Shown here: in pieces, positions 1-4,946 of the stretch
How the letters are laid out: every line of letters begins with the position of its first letter
How positions within the stretch are numbered: the first letter of the stretch is position 1
Origin: an uncultured Clostridia bacterium
Lineage (GTDB): Bacteria > Bacillota > Clostridia > Monoglobales > Firm-18
Length of the DNA stretch: 7,037 nucleotides
Assembly: GCA_937914775.1 (NCBI GenBank)
Contig: CALDNB010000260.1
Coordinates: 1 to 7,037 of the forward strand
Reading direction: 5' to 3'
Program-made: the position numbers and the translations under genes
Notes under the pieces: generated by a model
Told to the model about the DNA's origin: nothing
What the model saw: the letters and a program-made list of their open reading frames with translations, nothing else
The model's database searches: none

Positions 1-131
1 CACTGCTTCTTTTCTGAACAAAATTCTTTAGAACCCGCGAGAATACTGGTTTTTCTCGCTCCGATAGTATATGTAAATATCAAAAATCGGCAAACTAATC
101 TTTTAAATTTTATAGACTTGACACGTGTAAA
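1..131. mobile_element. Partial second copy of the MITE-like element
   Basis: This segment aligns along its whole length with 907-1036 in the same orientation, at nearly 90% identity by eye, with a few single-base indels. It keeps the two internal inverted repeats: GCGAGAA/TTCTCGC at 37-43 and 53-59, and CCGAT/ATCGG at 61-65 and 86-90. It also keeps the right terminal repeat, ending in GACTTGACACGTGTAAA (115-131). Similarity stops at the same base where the terminal repeat of the complete copy stops. The left half lies outside the window, so its left end should be about 137 bp before base 1. It sits 26 bp beyond the 3' end of the 190-aa hypothetical gene. No coding potential is visible. Confidence 0.75.
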
Positions 132-157
132 AGTACTACATAATCATTCCATTGTTT

Positions 158-730
158 TCAATCAAACCAAAAGGCATCAATGTCATAATCTAATGCTAAT
201 TTTTCTACTGCAATTCTAGAAAGTCCACTTCCTTTAAAGCCACGGCTTTTTGCTTCTTCTCTAATTGTTTCGACAATATCACTATAATCATTAATTTTTA
301 CAAGAATTCCTTTTTCAAAAACAAACTCTTTTAATACTTTATATGCCCATGCCCTTTGAAAACCTGCATGAATATAATATTCTGGCATATATCCGTCACC
401 AAGCAAGATTTTCCCAGTGTAATTAATACCAACATTCAAGTCATTATACACTCGGTGTCCCATATATTCATATGGATTATTACAATCATTTACCTTAATT
501 CCGTTTATATCAGGATAGATATCATCCGAAGTATGAACAAATAATTTTTTCAACACAATTCCGCCATCGTAAATTTCATACTCACACCAATATCCTCTCC
601 AACAACCCGTACAGGCAGACGAAACATTTAAGCCATATGTTCTTGGATTAAACTCTATTCGTTTGCTCATTGACACAATGCAATATTTGCTATTTTTATA
701 TGTATATTTGTCTCCTATTTGAGCCGTCAT
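158..730 (-). CDS. Conserved-looking hypothetical protein, 190 aa, Cys/aromatic-rich N-terminal half
   Basis: The function is not recognised. It is a soluble protein of 190 residues with no signal peptide or membrane segment visible. Its most distinctive part is a Cys/Trp cluster at residues 40-49 (C40-x2-C43-W44-R-G-Y-W-C49), followed by a Tyr/Gly-rich middle that includes YTGKILLGDGYMPEYYIHAG (104-123). The C-terminal region (about 150-190) is charged and probably helical. The ATG at 730 has AGAGGTG (738-744) about 7 bases upstream, which supports this start. From memory, similar proteins occur as stand-alone genes in gut Clostridia, and the small beta-rich look would fit an immunity-type or other accessory protein, but that is inference. 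The gene is bracketed by two same-orientation copies of a MITE-like element and lies downstream of a HEPN-like gene on the same strand. Confidence 0.8.
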   Translation of the reverse strand: MTAQIGDKYTYKNSKYCIVSMSKRIEFNPRTYGLNVSSACTGCWRGYWCEYEIYDGGIVLKKLFVHTSDDIYPDINGIKVNDCNNPYEYMGHRVYNDLNVGINYTGKILLGDGYMPEYYIHAGFQRAWAYKVLKEFVFEKGILVKINDYSDIVETIREEAKSRGFKGSGLSRIAVEKLALDYDIDAFWFD

Positions 731-752
731 ACTTTACACCTCTACTCCTTCG

Positions 753-782
753 ATTACATTCGACACAATTGACTTTTGTCAA
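753..782 (-). promoter_or_regulatory. Candidate hybrid promoter: -35 inside the MITE end, -10 in flanking DNA
   Basis: Read on the minus strand, TTGACA (782-777) is followed after 18 bp by TGTAAT (758-753). That is a perfect -35 and a 5/6 -10 for sigma-A. The -35 lies in the terminal inverted repeat of the element, whereas the -10 is outside it, beside the 190-aa gene. The start of transcription would fall near 746, giving a very short leader of about 16 nt that still contains AGAGGTG. The short leader is the main reservation. Confidence 0.45.
763..768. repeat. Left target-site duplication ACACAA
   Basis: ACACAA directly abuts the left terminal repeat (starts 769). The same hexamer occurs at 1038-1043, one base beyond the right terminal repeat. 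The pair fits a 6-7 bp target-site duplication (7 bp with one mismatch). Confidence 0.6.
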
Positions 783-1036
783 GTCAGGAGAACAGTGAAT
801 AATAAGAACCATCACCCAACACGAAATCACAGATTTCTGTTGGGTACCCGTGAACCTTGTTATGCTAAAGCATAATATGGACCTACTATTTTTCCCTTAA
901 ATTTTTCACTGTTTTTTCTTGAACAAAATTCCTTAGAACCCGCGAGAATACTGGATTTTCTCGCACCCGATAGTATATGTAAATATCAAAATCGGCAAAC
1001 TAATGTTTTAAATTGTATGGACTTGACACGAGTAAA
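769..1036. mobile_element. MITE-like non-autonomous element, 268 bp, complete copy
   Basis: The ends form an imperfect terminal inverted repeat. TTGACTTTTGTCAAGTC (769-785) matches the reverse complement of 1020-1036 at 14 of 17 positions, including nine consecutive bases (777-785 with 1020-1028). It is flanked by ACACAA on both sides. No open reading frame of useful size is inside. The interior is built of nested palindromes: AACAGTGAA/TTCACTGTT (791-799, 905-913), a long hairpin at 814-845, TTATGCT/AGCATAA (860-875), GCGAGAA/TTCTCGC (942-964) and CCGAT/ATCGG (967-995). A second copy in the same orientation occupies the window's left edge. This is the architecture of a miniature inverted-repeat element moved by a transposase encoded elsewhere. 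I could not assign it to an IS family. A structured RNA gene carried on such an element is an alternative reading of the interior. Confidence 0.7.
814..845. repeat. Strong hairpin inside the MITE-like element
   Basis: ACCCAACA (814-821) pairs with TGTTGGGT (838-845), and GAAATC (823-828) pairs with GATTTC (832-837) around an ACA loop, leaving a single bulged C822. This gives 14 paired bases with one bulge. No T-tract follows on either strand, so it is not a typical intrinsic terminator. Confidence 0.7.
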
Positions 1037-1037
1037 A

Positions 1038-1043
1038 ACACAA
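1038..1043. repeat. Right target-site duplication ACACAA
   Basis: This is the partner of 763-768. It lies just outside the right terminal repeat and about 25 bp beyond the stop codon of the broken coiled-coil gene, so the element inserted in an intergenic gap. Confidence 0.6.
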
Positions 1044-1067
1044 GTGAAATATTCCGTTATGTTCACA

Positions 1068-1256
1068 CTAATTGCTGTGAATACGAACACTTCTTGCGAC
1101 GTTATCAATCCTATTTTCAACATGTTTTAGTTCCATAAGAATTTCAATGAGCAATTCTTTTTCAGATAATGATAATAATCTGTTTTTTTCTTCTCTAATT
1201 TCTTGTTCTCTCTCTTCCTAGCGCTGACGACTTCTTTCTTTCATTTTCTCAAACAT
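1068..1256 (-). pseudogene. Small charged coiled-coil protein gene interrupted by an in-frame TAG
   Basis: Reading from the ATG at 1256 gives 62 codons ending at TAG (1070-1068), but codon 13 is TAG (1220-1218). The piece before the stop is MFEKMKERSRQR. The piece after it begins EEREQEIREEKNRLLSLSEK and continues through an amphipathic helix to VRIHSN. The continuous heptad-like charged pattern on both sides of the stop, without a frame change, argues for a single-base nonsense mutation (for example CAG to TAG) rather than two separate ORFs. No start codon lies close behind the stop. The ATG is 13 bp downstream of the HEPN gene's stop, with AGGTG in between, so the two were probably one operon. 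Its function is unknown. A sequencing error could also explain the stop. Confidence 0.55.
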
Positions 1257-1269
1257 AACTACACCTACC

Positions 1270-1689
1270 CTATCTGTATTTTTCCATAATAATCAACCGC
1301 ATTTCTTCTGTTTTCTTAAACAAGTCATAAGTCCTATATTCGTCATAATGTAATTTTTTAGCAACTTTTTGAAATGCTTTTTCTCGCTCATAATCGTTTC
1401 CTATGTAAACAAAATCTAAATAACACTGATGACACCAATAATTTCTTATTTCTCTAATTTCATCTATTGTGCCGTATTCTTCTTCAGAAAATTCAGGCAT
1501 ATCATCACTATTGTCGAGATATTCAAGTTCTCTCGCTATTTTACCTAAATTCATCCTCTCAGTTATCTTTAAATTTTTATTAAAATCCCCTTTAAGCATT
1601 GCAGCATATATTATCTTTAAATTATTTTCAACGCATTGAACTTGTTGAATTAGTTCACTATGTATCAGTTTAAATTGGTTTTTATCCAT
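1270..1689 (-). CDS. HEPN-like domain protein, 139 aa (putative RNase or toxin-type accessory protein)
   Basis: This is a small, all-helical-looking protein with the sequence R82-N-Y-W-C-H87 inside EIREIRNYWCHQCY (residues 77-90). That fits the RX4-6H motif of the HEPN superfamily, whose Arg and His act in RNA cleavage or AMP-transfer chemistry in toxins such as HepT and in many defence proteins. In HepT the motif is usually RX4HXY, whereas here a Tyr follows one residue later (H-x-x-Y). The helix before it (about 40-60) and the acidic linker (59-73) fit the usual bundle. The ATG at 1689 has AGAGG about 10 bp upstream. No MNT-type nucleotidyltransferase antitoxin is adjacent. The next gene on the strand is the broken small coiled-coil ORF, 13 bp away. 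Catalytic activity is inference, since many HEPN proteins are inactive or only structural. Confidence 0.65.
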   Translation of the reverse strand: MDKNQFKLIHSELIQQVQCVENNLKIIYAAMLKGDFNKNLKITERMNLGKIARELEYLDNSDDMPEFSEEEYGTIDEIREIRNYWCHQCYLDFVYIGNDYEREKAFQKVAKKLHYDEYRTYDLFKKTEEMRLIIMEKYR

Positions 1690-1737
1690 AAAATCATTTC
1701 CTCTTTATTATTTCTTATATTGTGTACAGTGTATGAT

Positions 1738-1766
1738 ATACCATTATTCGACAAAGTTCGTGTCAA
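1738..1766 (-). promoter_or_regulatory. Weak candidate promoter for the HEPN-like gene
   Basis: On the minus strand TTGACA (1766-1761) is followed after 17 bp by TGGTAT (1743-1738), a perfect -35 with a poor 3/6 -10. The -35 lies in a short stretch resembling the MITE terminal repeat. It is positioned about 50 bp before the ATG at 1689. Confidence 0.25.
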
Positions 1767-1840
1767 ATCAGGATAAAAAACTTCTTCATACATTATATAA
1801 CATTCAAATAAAAATATCAAGTTTTCATACAATGAATAAA

Positions 1841-1870
1841 TTGACATCTCCTTATAAATAATAATAACAA
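1841..1870 (+). promoter_or_regulatory. Weak candidate promoter for the iron-containing alcohol dehydrogenase gene
   Basis: A consensus TTGACA occurs at 1841-1846, followed by an A/T-only stretch (1852-1867) without a clear TATAAT at 17 bp. The best matches (TAATAA 1862-1867, TAACAA 1865-1870) are 3/6. It is the only consensus -35 in the short gap before the gene. Confidence 0.25.
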
Positions 1871-1892
1871 ACTATATAAAGGAGAAAATGAC

Positions 1893-3062
1893 ATGCCAAG
1901 ATTTACATTGCCAAGAGATATTTACTTCGGTGAAAATGCTCTTGAAAATTTAAAAACATTAAAAGGATATAAAAGAGCCGTTATTGTAACAGGCGGAAGT
2001 GCTATGCAAAAACACGGTTTCTTAGAAGAAACAGAGAAACTTTTAAAAGAAACAGGACTTGAAACAAAACTGATTGAAGGTGTTGAGCCGGACCCGTCAA
2101 TAGAAACAGTTTACAAAGGTGCAAAGATTATGGAGGAATTTCAGCCCGACGTTATTGTATCAATCGGCGGTGGCTCACCTATTGACGCTGCAAAAGCAAT
2201 GTGGGTATTTTACGAGCATCCCGACTTGACATTTGACGATATAAAAGAGCCATTTTCCATTCCTCCATTGCGAAAAAAGGCAATATTTGTAGCAATCCCA
2301 TCTACAAGCGGAACAGCAACAGAAGTAACTGCATTTTCGGTAATTACAGACTATTCAACAAACATCAAATACCCCCTTGCTGACTTTGAAATTACTCCCG
2401 ATATTGCAATACTGGACTACAAAATTCCCCTTACAATGCACAAGCAACTGATTGCACATACAGGCATGGACGCTTTAACCCACGCAATAGAAGCATACAC
2501 TTCTACTGCATCAAACCCCGTAACCGATTCACTTGCAATTTATGCAATTTCAATGATTTATGAAAATTTAGAAGCATTTTATAATGGTTGTAAAGATTCA
2601 GGTGCACAAGTCCACCTTGCACAATGTATGGCAGGTATGGCTTTTTCAAATGCACTTTTAGGTATTGTTCACAGTATGGCACATAAAACAGGTGCAGAGT
2701 TTAACATTCCTCACGGATGCTGTAACGCTCTTTTGCTTCCCTATGTTATTCAGTACAACCAAAAAACTGTGTGCGACAGATTTGCTCATATTGCAAGAAT
2801 AATGGGACTTCAGGGCAGAACAGACAAGCAACTGACCAACTCCCTTGTAAAAGAAATAAAAGCACTTAACAAAAAACTTAACATTAAACAGACATTTAAT
2901 GAGTCAGGGGTAACAGAACAACACTTTTTGGAAAAAGTTGACGAAATAAGCAAGAACGCCGCTCTTGACCCGTGCACATTCAGTAATCCCAGAAAGGCAG
3001 AAGCCGAAGATATAAAACGAATTCTTACCTGTGCATTTTACGGAAACGAAGTTAGTTTTTAA
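1893..3062 (+). CDS. Iron-containing (group III) alcohol dehydrogenase
   Basis: This is a cytoplasmic NAD(P)-dependent alcohol/aldehyde oxidoreductase of the Fe-ADH family (relatives include FucO and clostridial butanol dehydrogenases). Its 389 residues match the family's usual length. The N-terminal nucleotide domain carries the signature GGGSPIDAAK (92-101), followed by IPSTSGTATEVT (135-146). In the helical metal domain all four expected ligands are present with family spacing: D193 and H197 in GMDALTHAIEAY, H260 in GIVHSMAH, and H274 in IPHG. H264, the second conserved histidine, is also there. The C-terminal DPCTFSNPRKA is typical of clostridial members. The start is set by GGAG at 1881-1884, 8 bp before the ATG. 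The gene is monocistronic by appearance and convergent with the AraC regulator, with a shared terminator. The substrate is not predictable. Propanediol-, lactaldehyde- or butanol-type activity are all possible. Confidence 0.95.
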   Translation: MPRFTLPRDIYFGENALENLKTLKGYKRAVIVTGGSAMQKHGFLEETEKLLKETGLETKLIEGVEPDPSIETVYKGAKIMEEFQPDVIVSIGGGSPIDAAKAMWVFYEHPDLTFDDIKEPFSIPPLRKKAIFVAIPSTSGTATEVTAFSVITDYSTNIKYPLADFEITPDIAILDYKIPLTMHKQLIAHTGMDALTHAIEAYTSTASNPVTDSLAIYAISMIYENLEAFYNGCKDSGAQVHLAQCMAGMAFSNALLGIVHSMAHKTGAEFNIPHGCCNALLLPYVIQYNQKTVCDRFAHIARIMGLQGRTDKQLTNSLVKEIKALNKKLNIKQTFNESGVTEQHFLEKVDEISKNAALDPCTFSNPRKAEAEDIKRILTCAFYGNEVSF

Positions 3063-3099
3063 GACAAAAGGTCGAGTATTTTACTCGACCTTTTGTCTT
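3061..3099. terminator. Bidirectional intrinsic terminator shared by two convergent genes
   Basis: A perfect 18-bp inverted repeat (3061-3078 with 3082-3099) encloses a TTT loop and can extend to 21 bp (3058-3102). The GC-rich core AGGTCGAGTA/TACTCGACCT is followed by TTTTGTCTT on both strands, so it should work in both directions. It overlaps the dehydrogenase stop codon and the last codons of the AraC gene, whose stop codon begins in the loop. Confidence 0.9.
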
Positions 3100-3833
3100 A
3101 AATCTTTCGGATTTTTACTTGTAAGTTTATAAAACACAGTCCTGAAATGATTTGACGATGAAAAACCAACCTGTGCACTTATTTCCTCTATTGAAAGGTT
3201 GGTGTGAGATAATAGTTCAAGGGCATTTTGTATCATTATGTTGTGCTTGTATGCAATTGGCGTAACACCTGTTGAACTTTTAAACAACTTAAAAAATCCA
3301 GACTCGCTTAAATGACAAAGTTTCGCAAGGGCCTTAATGGTTATTTTACTGTTGTAATTGTTTTCGATAAACTCGATTGCCGGTTGAATGGTAACAAAGG
3401 GCACAGGATTTTTTTCACGCCTCAACTTTTTGTAAACATCGTCTAACACCTGATAGAAATACCCCACCGACATCAAATTTGAATTTTCGTAAGTTTCATA
3501 CATTTTATCAAAAAGGTCTTGGGGGTAGTTGTGCACAATCTGGAAAGGGTATTCGTAATAATCATATTGTGATTTAAAAGAAAAACTTATAGAATACCAT
3601 CTTATATCAGGAGAGCCGTACCACACAGAATGATATCTTGTTCCCGAAGAAATATATATAAGGTCCCCCTCGTAGGCGTAAAAAGTCTGCCCTCTGTAAA
3701 AAAATCTGGCATAACCTTTTTTAATATACCCAATGCAGGGATTTGTAAAATACAATCCCGGTCCTGCAGAATGAATGTCGTTATATCTGTATTCCTCAAA
3801 CAAATAATTAGTAATCAGAGTGTTTTTGCCCAT
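3081..3833 (-). CDS. AraC-family transcriptional regulator
   Basis: This is a 250-residue DNA-binding regulator of the AraC/XylS family. The N-terminal half (about 20-100) is an AraC-type cupin ligand-binding domain, beta-rich with PGLYFTNPCIGYIKKGYARF (25-44) and the GDLIYISSGTRYHSVW segment (56-71). The C-terminal 100 residues hold two helix-turn-helix units: ITIKALAKLCHLSESGFFKL (164-183), and the second at 214-246 with the signature GFSSSNHFRTVFYKLTSKNP (223-242). The ATG at 3833 has GAGGTG 5 bp upstream. It is divergent from the three-gene oxidoreductase operon, with overlapping promoters, so control of that operon (and of itself) is the natural inference. The convergent alcohol dehydrogenase could also belong to the regulon. 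The ligand is unknown, but the family commonly senses sugars or related metabolites. Confidence 0.95.
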   Translation of the reverse strand: MGKNTLITNYLFEEYRYNDIHSAGPGLYFTNPCIGYIKKGYARFFYRGQTFYAYEGDLIYISSGTRYHSVWYGSPDIRWYSISFSFKSQYDYYEYPFQIVHNYPQDLFDKMYETYENSNLMSVGYFYQVLDDVYKKLRREKNPVPFVTIQPAIEFIENNYNSKITIKALAKLCHLSESGFFKLFKSSTGVTPIAYKHNIMIQNALELLSHTNLSIEEISAQVGFSSSNHFRTVFYKLTSKNPKDLRQKVE

Positions 3834-3872
3834 ACAATCACCTCGTTTTAGAGAATAGTGGTGTTTTTATAT

Positions 3873-3901
3873 AGTATATCATATTGTTTTAGATTTTTCA
3901 A
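3873..3901 (-). promoter_or_regulatory. Sigma-A-type promoter for the AraC-family gene
   Basis: On the minus strand TTGAAA (3901-3896) is followed after exactly 17 bp by TATACT (3878-3873), each 5/6 to consensus. Its -35 lies inside the spacer of the opposing promoter, so the two divergent promoters overlap and could be coordinately controlled. Confidence 0.7.
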
Positions 3902-3919
3902 GACAGTATAATTGTTTTA
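3883..3919. promoter_or_regulatory. Candidate AraC operator: direct repeat ATTGTTTTA
   Basis: ATTGTTTTA occurs at 3883-3891 and again at 3911-3919, 28 bp start to start. The first copy overlaps the plus-strand -35 and lies between the minus-strand promoter elements. The second overlaps the plus-strand -10. AraC proteins commonly bind direct repeats near the -35, but the spacing here is longer than the usual roughly 21 bp, and T-rich matches arise easily by chance. Confidence 0.35.
3884..3912 (+). promoter_or_regulatory. Promoter for the three-gene oxidoreductase operon
   Basis: A perfect TATAAT (3907-3912) stands 17 bp downstream of TTGTTT (3884-3889). The weak -35 with a perfect -10 is what an activator-dependent promoter often looks like, consistent with the divergent AraC gene. 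Transcription would start near 3919, leaving about 15 nt before the ATG at 3934. Confidence 0.55.
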
Positions 3920-3933
3920 TAGAGGTGATGATT

Positions 3934-4944
3934 ATGGATAAACAAATAGTATTTACAGACAAAAATAAAGCGGAATTTCTTGAGGTTGAAAGTCAGGAAT
4001 TAGGCGCAAATCAGGTACGTGTTAAAACTGCATTCAGTACAATCAGTAACGGTACAGAAAGAGCAAACTTAACAGGTGATGCGTCAGTAAGTCCTCACAG
4101 TGCAGGACAGACAATTTTCCCCCGCGCACTTGGTTACAGTACATCAGGCATAGTTGTTGAAAAAGGCGAAAATGTTAAATCCCTTGAAATAGATGACAGA
4201 GTAGCAATGTACTGGACAACACACAGAACCTATAATGTTGTTGACGAAAGCAACGCCGTAAAAATTAATGGAGATAATGTTTCCCTTGAAGATGGTGCAC
4301 TGGCACACATAGCGGCTTTCCCCCTTGCAGCAATAAGAAAAACCAAACTTGAAATAGGGGAATCCCTGATGGTTATGGGACTTGGAATACTTGGACTTAT
4401 GGCTGTACAACTTGCCAAAGCCGCAGGAGCAGTTCCCGTAATAGCAGTTGACCCCGTAGAAAAAAGACGTGAAACTGCACTAAAGTTCGGTGCAGACTAC
4501 GCTCTTAACCCTTTTGACGAAGATTTTGCAGACAAGGTAAAAGAAATTACAGGTGGCGGTGTAAATACCGCAATAGAAGTAACAGGTCAGGGAGCAGGTC
4601 TTAACGAAACTCTTGACTGTATGGCAAAATTCGGACGTGTGGCACTTCTTGGCTGCACAAGAAACAGTGACTTTACAGTTGATTATTACAGAAAAGTACA
4701 TGGTCCCGGTATATCACTAATCGGTGCTCACACAGATGCAAGACCAAAGTTTGAGTCATATCCCGGATACTACACTACTGCAGACGATATAAAAACTGTT
4801 TTAAAACTTTGCGAGAACAACAGAATTAGTCTTAAAGATATGATTTTGGAAACACACACTCCCGACCAATGCAAAGAGGTTTATGAAAGACTTGTATTTG
4901 ACAAAGATTTCCCTACCGTTGTACAATTTGACTGGAGGGGATAA
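3934..4944 (+). CDS. Medium-chain dehydrogenase/reductase lacking the usual zinc ligands
   Basis: This is a 336-residue NAD(P)-dependent oxidoreductase of the MDR superfamily with a GroES-like N-terminal domain and a Rossmann domain. The nucleotide loop is GLGILG (149-154), with D173 at the end of the second strand (AVDP), suggesting NAD preference. Where zinc alcohol dehydrogenases have Cys-Gly-x-Asp and GHE motifs, this protein has STISNGTERA (35-44) and ALGYSTSG (65-72). The four-cysteine structural zinc lobe is also absent, because the only cysteines are C229, C241, C293 and C313. The S-x-I-S-x-GTER motif resembles BchC-like proteins and the N-terminal half of bi-domain MDR/Gfo-Idh oxidoreductases. 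A GTG nine bases earlier is in frame but lies within the ribosome binding site GAGGTG (3922-3927), so ATG 3934 is chosen. It is the first gene of the operon, and the next gene starts 2 bp after its stop. Confidence 0.9.
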   Translation: MDKQIVFTDKNKAEFLEVESQELGANQVRVKTAFSTISNGTERANLTGDASVSPHSAGQTIFPRALGYSTSGIVVEKGENVKSLEIDDRVAMYWTTHRTYNVVDESNAVKINGDNVSLEDGALAHIAAFPLAAIRKTKLEIGESLMVMGLGILGLMAVQLAKAAGAVPVIAVDPVEKRRETALKFGADYALNPFDEDFADKVKEITGGGVNTAIEVTGQGAGLNETLDCMAKFGRVALLGCTRNSDFTVDYYRKVHGPGISLIGAHTDARPKFESYPGYYTTADDIKTVLKLCENNRISLKDMILETHTPDQCKEVYERLVFDKDFPTVVQFDWRG

Positions 4945-4946
4945 CA

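Noticed and set aside
356..544. Plus-strand 62-codon ORF within the 190-aa gene, and a 73-codon plus-strand ORF at 3630-3851 within the AraC gene.
   Set aside because: Both are antisense to better-supported genes and their translations look like random AT-rich reading.
814..845. Integron attC-like site: ACCCAAC ... GTTGGGT fits the RYYYAAC / GTTRRRY outer boxes, and the gene-repeat-gene layout resembles a cassette array.
   Set aside because: At 32 bp it is shorter than known attC sites, no integrase is present, and the hairpin sits inside a larger element with its own terminal repeats and target duplication, which explains the layout better.
1..1036. CRISPR-like repetition.
   Set aside because: Only two long (over 130 bp) repeat copies about 906 bp apart separated by a gene, with no short repeat-spacer series and no cas genes.
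1023..1052. Outward promoter from the right end of the element (TTGACA 1023-1028, pointing right).
   Set aside because: At 17-18 bp there is only GAAATA or AAATAT, a poor -10, and it would run antisense into the minus-strand genes.
1218..1220. Recoding of TAG as a sense codon (stop suppression).
   Set aside because: TAG is also the normal terminator of the HEPN-like gene and of the coiled-coil ORF itself, and read-through there gives no conserved-looking extension, so an ordinary nonsense mutation is simpler.
1665..1847. A 60-codon minus-strand ORF overlapping the start of the HEPN-like gene by 25 bp, with AAGGAG just upstream.
   Set aside because: The Shine-Dalgarno sequence directly abuts the ATG with no spacing, the in-frame TTG alternative is too far away, the last 15 codons merely read the ribosome binding site and start of the HEPN gene in another frame, and the protein resembles nothing I know. 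It remains a remote possibility.
3925..3933. GTG start nine bases upstream for the first operon gene.
   Set aside because: This GTG is part of the ribosome binding site GAGGTG that serves the ATG at 3934, and no other Shine-Dalgarno sequence precedes it.
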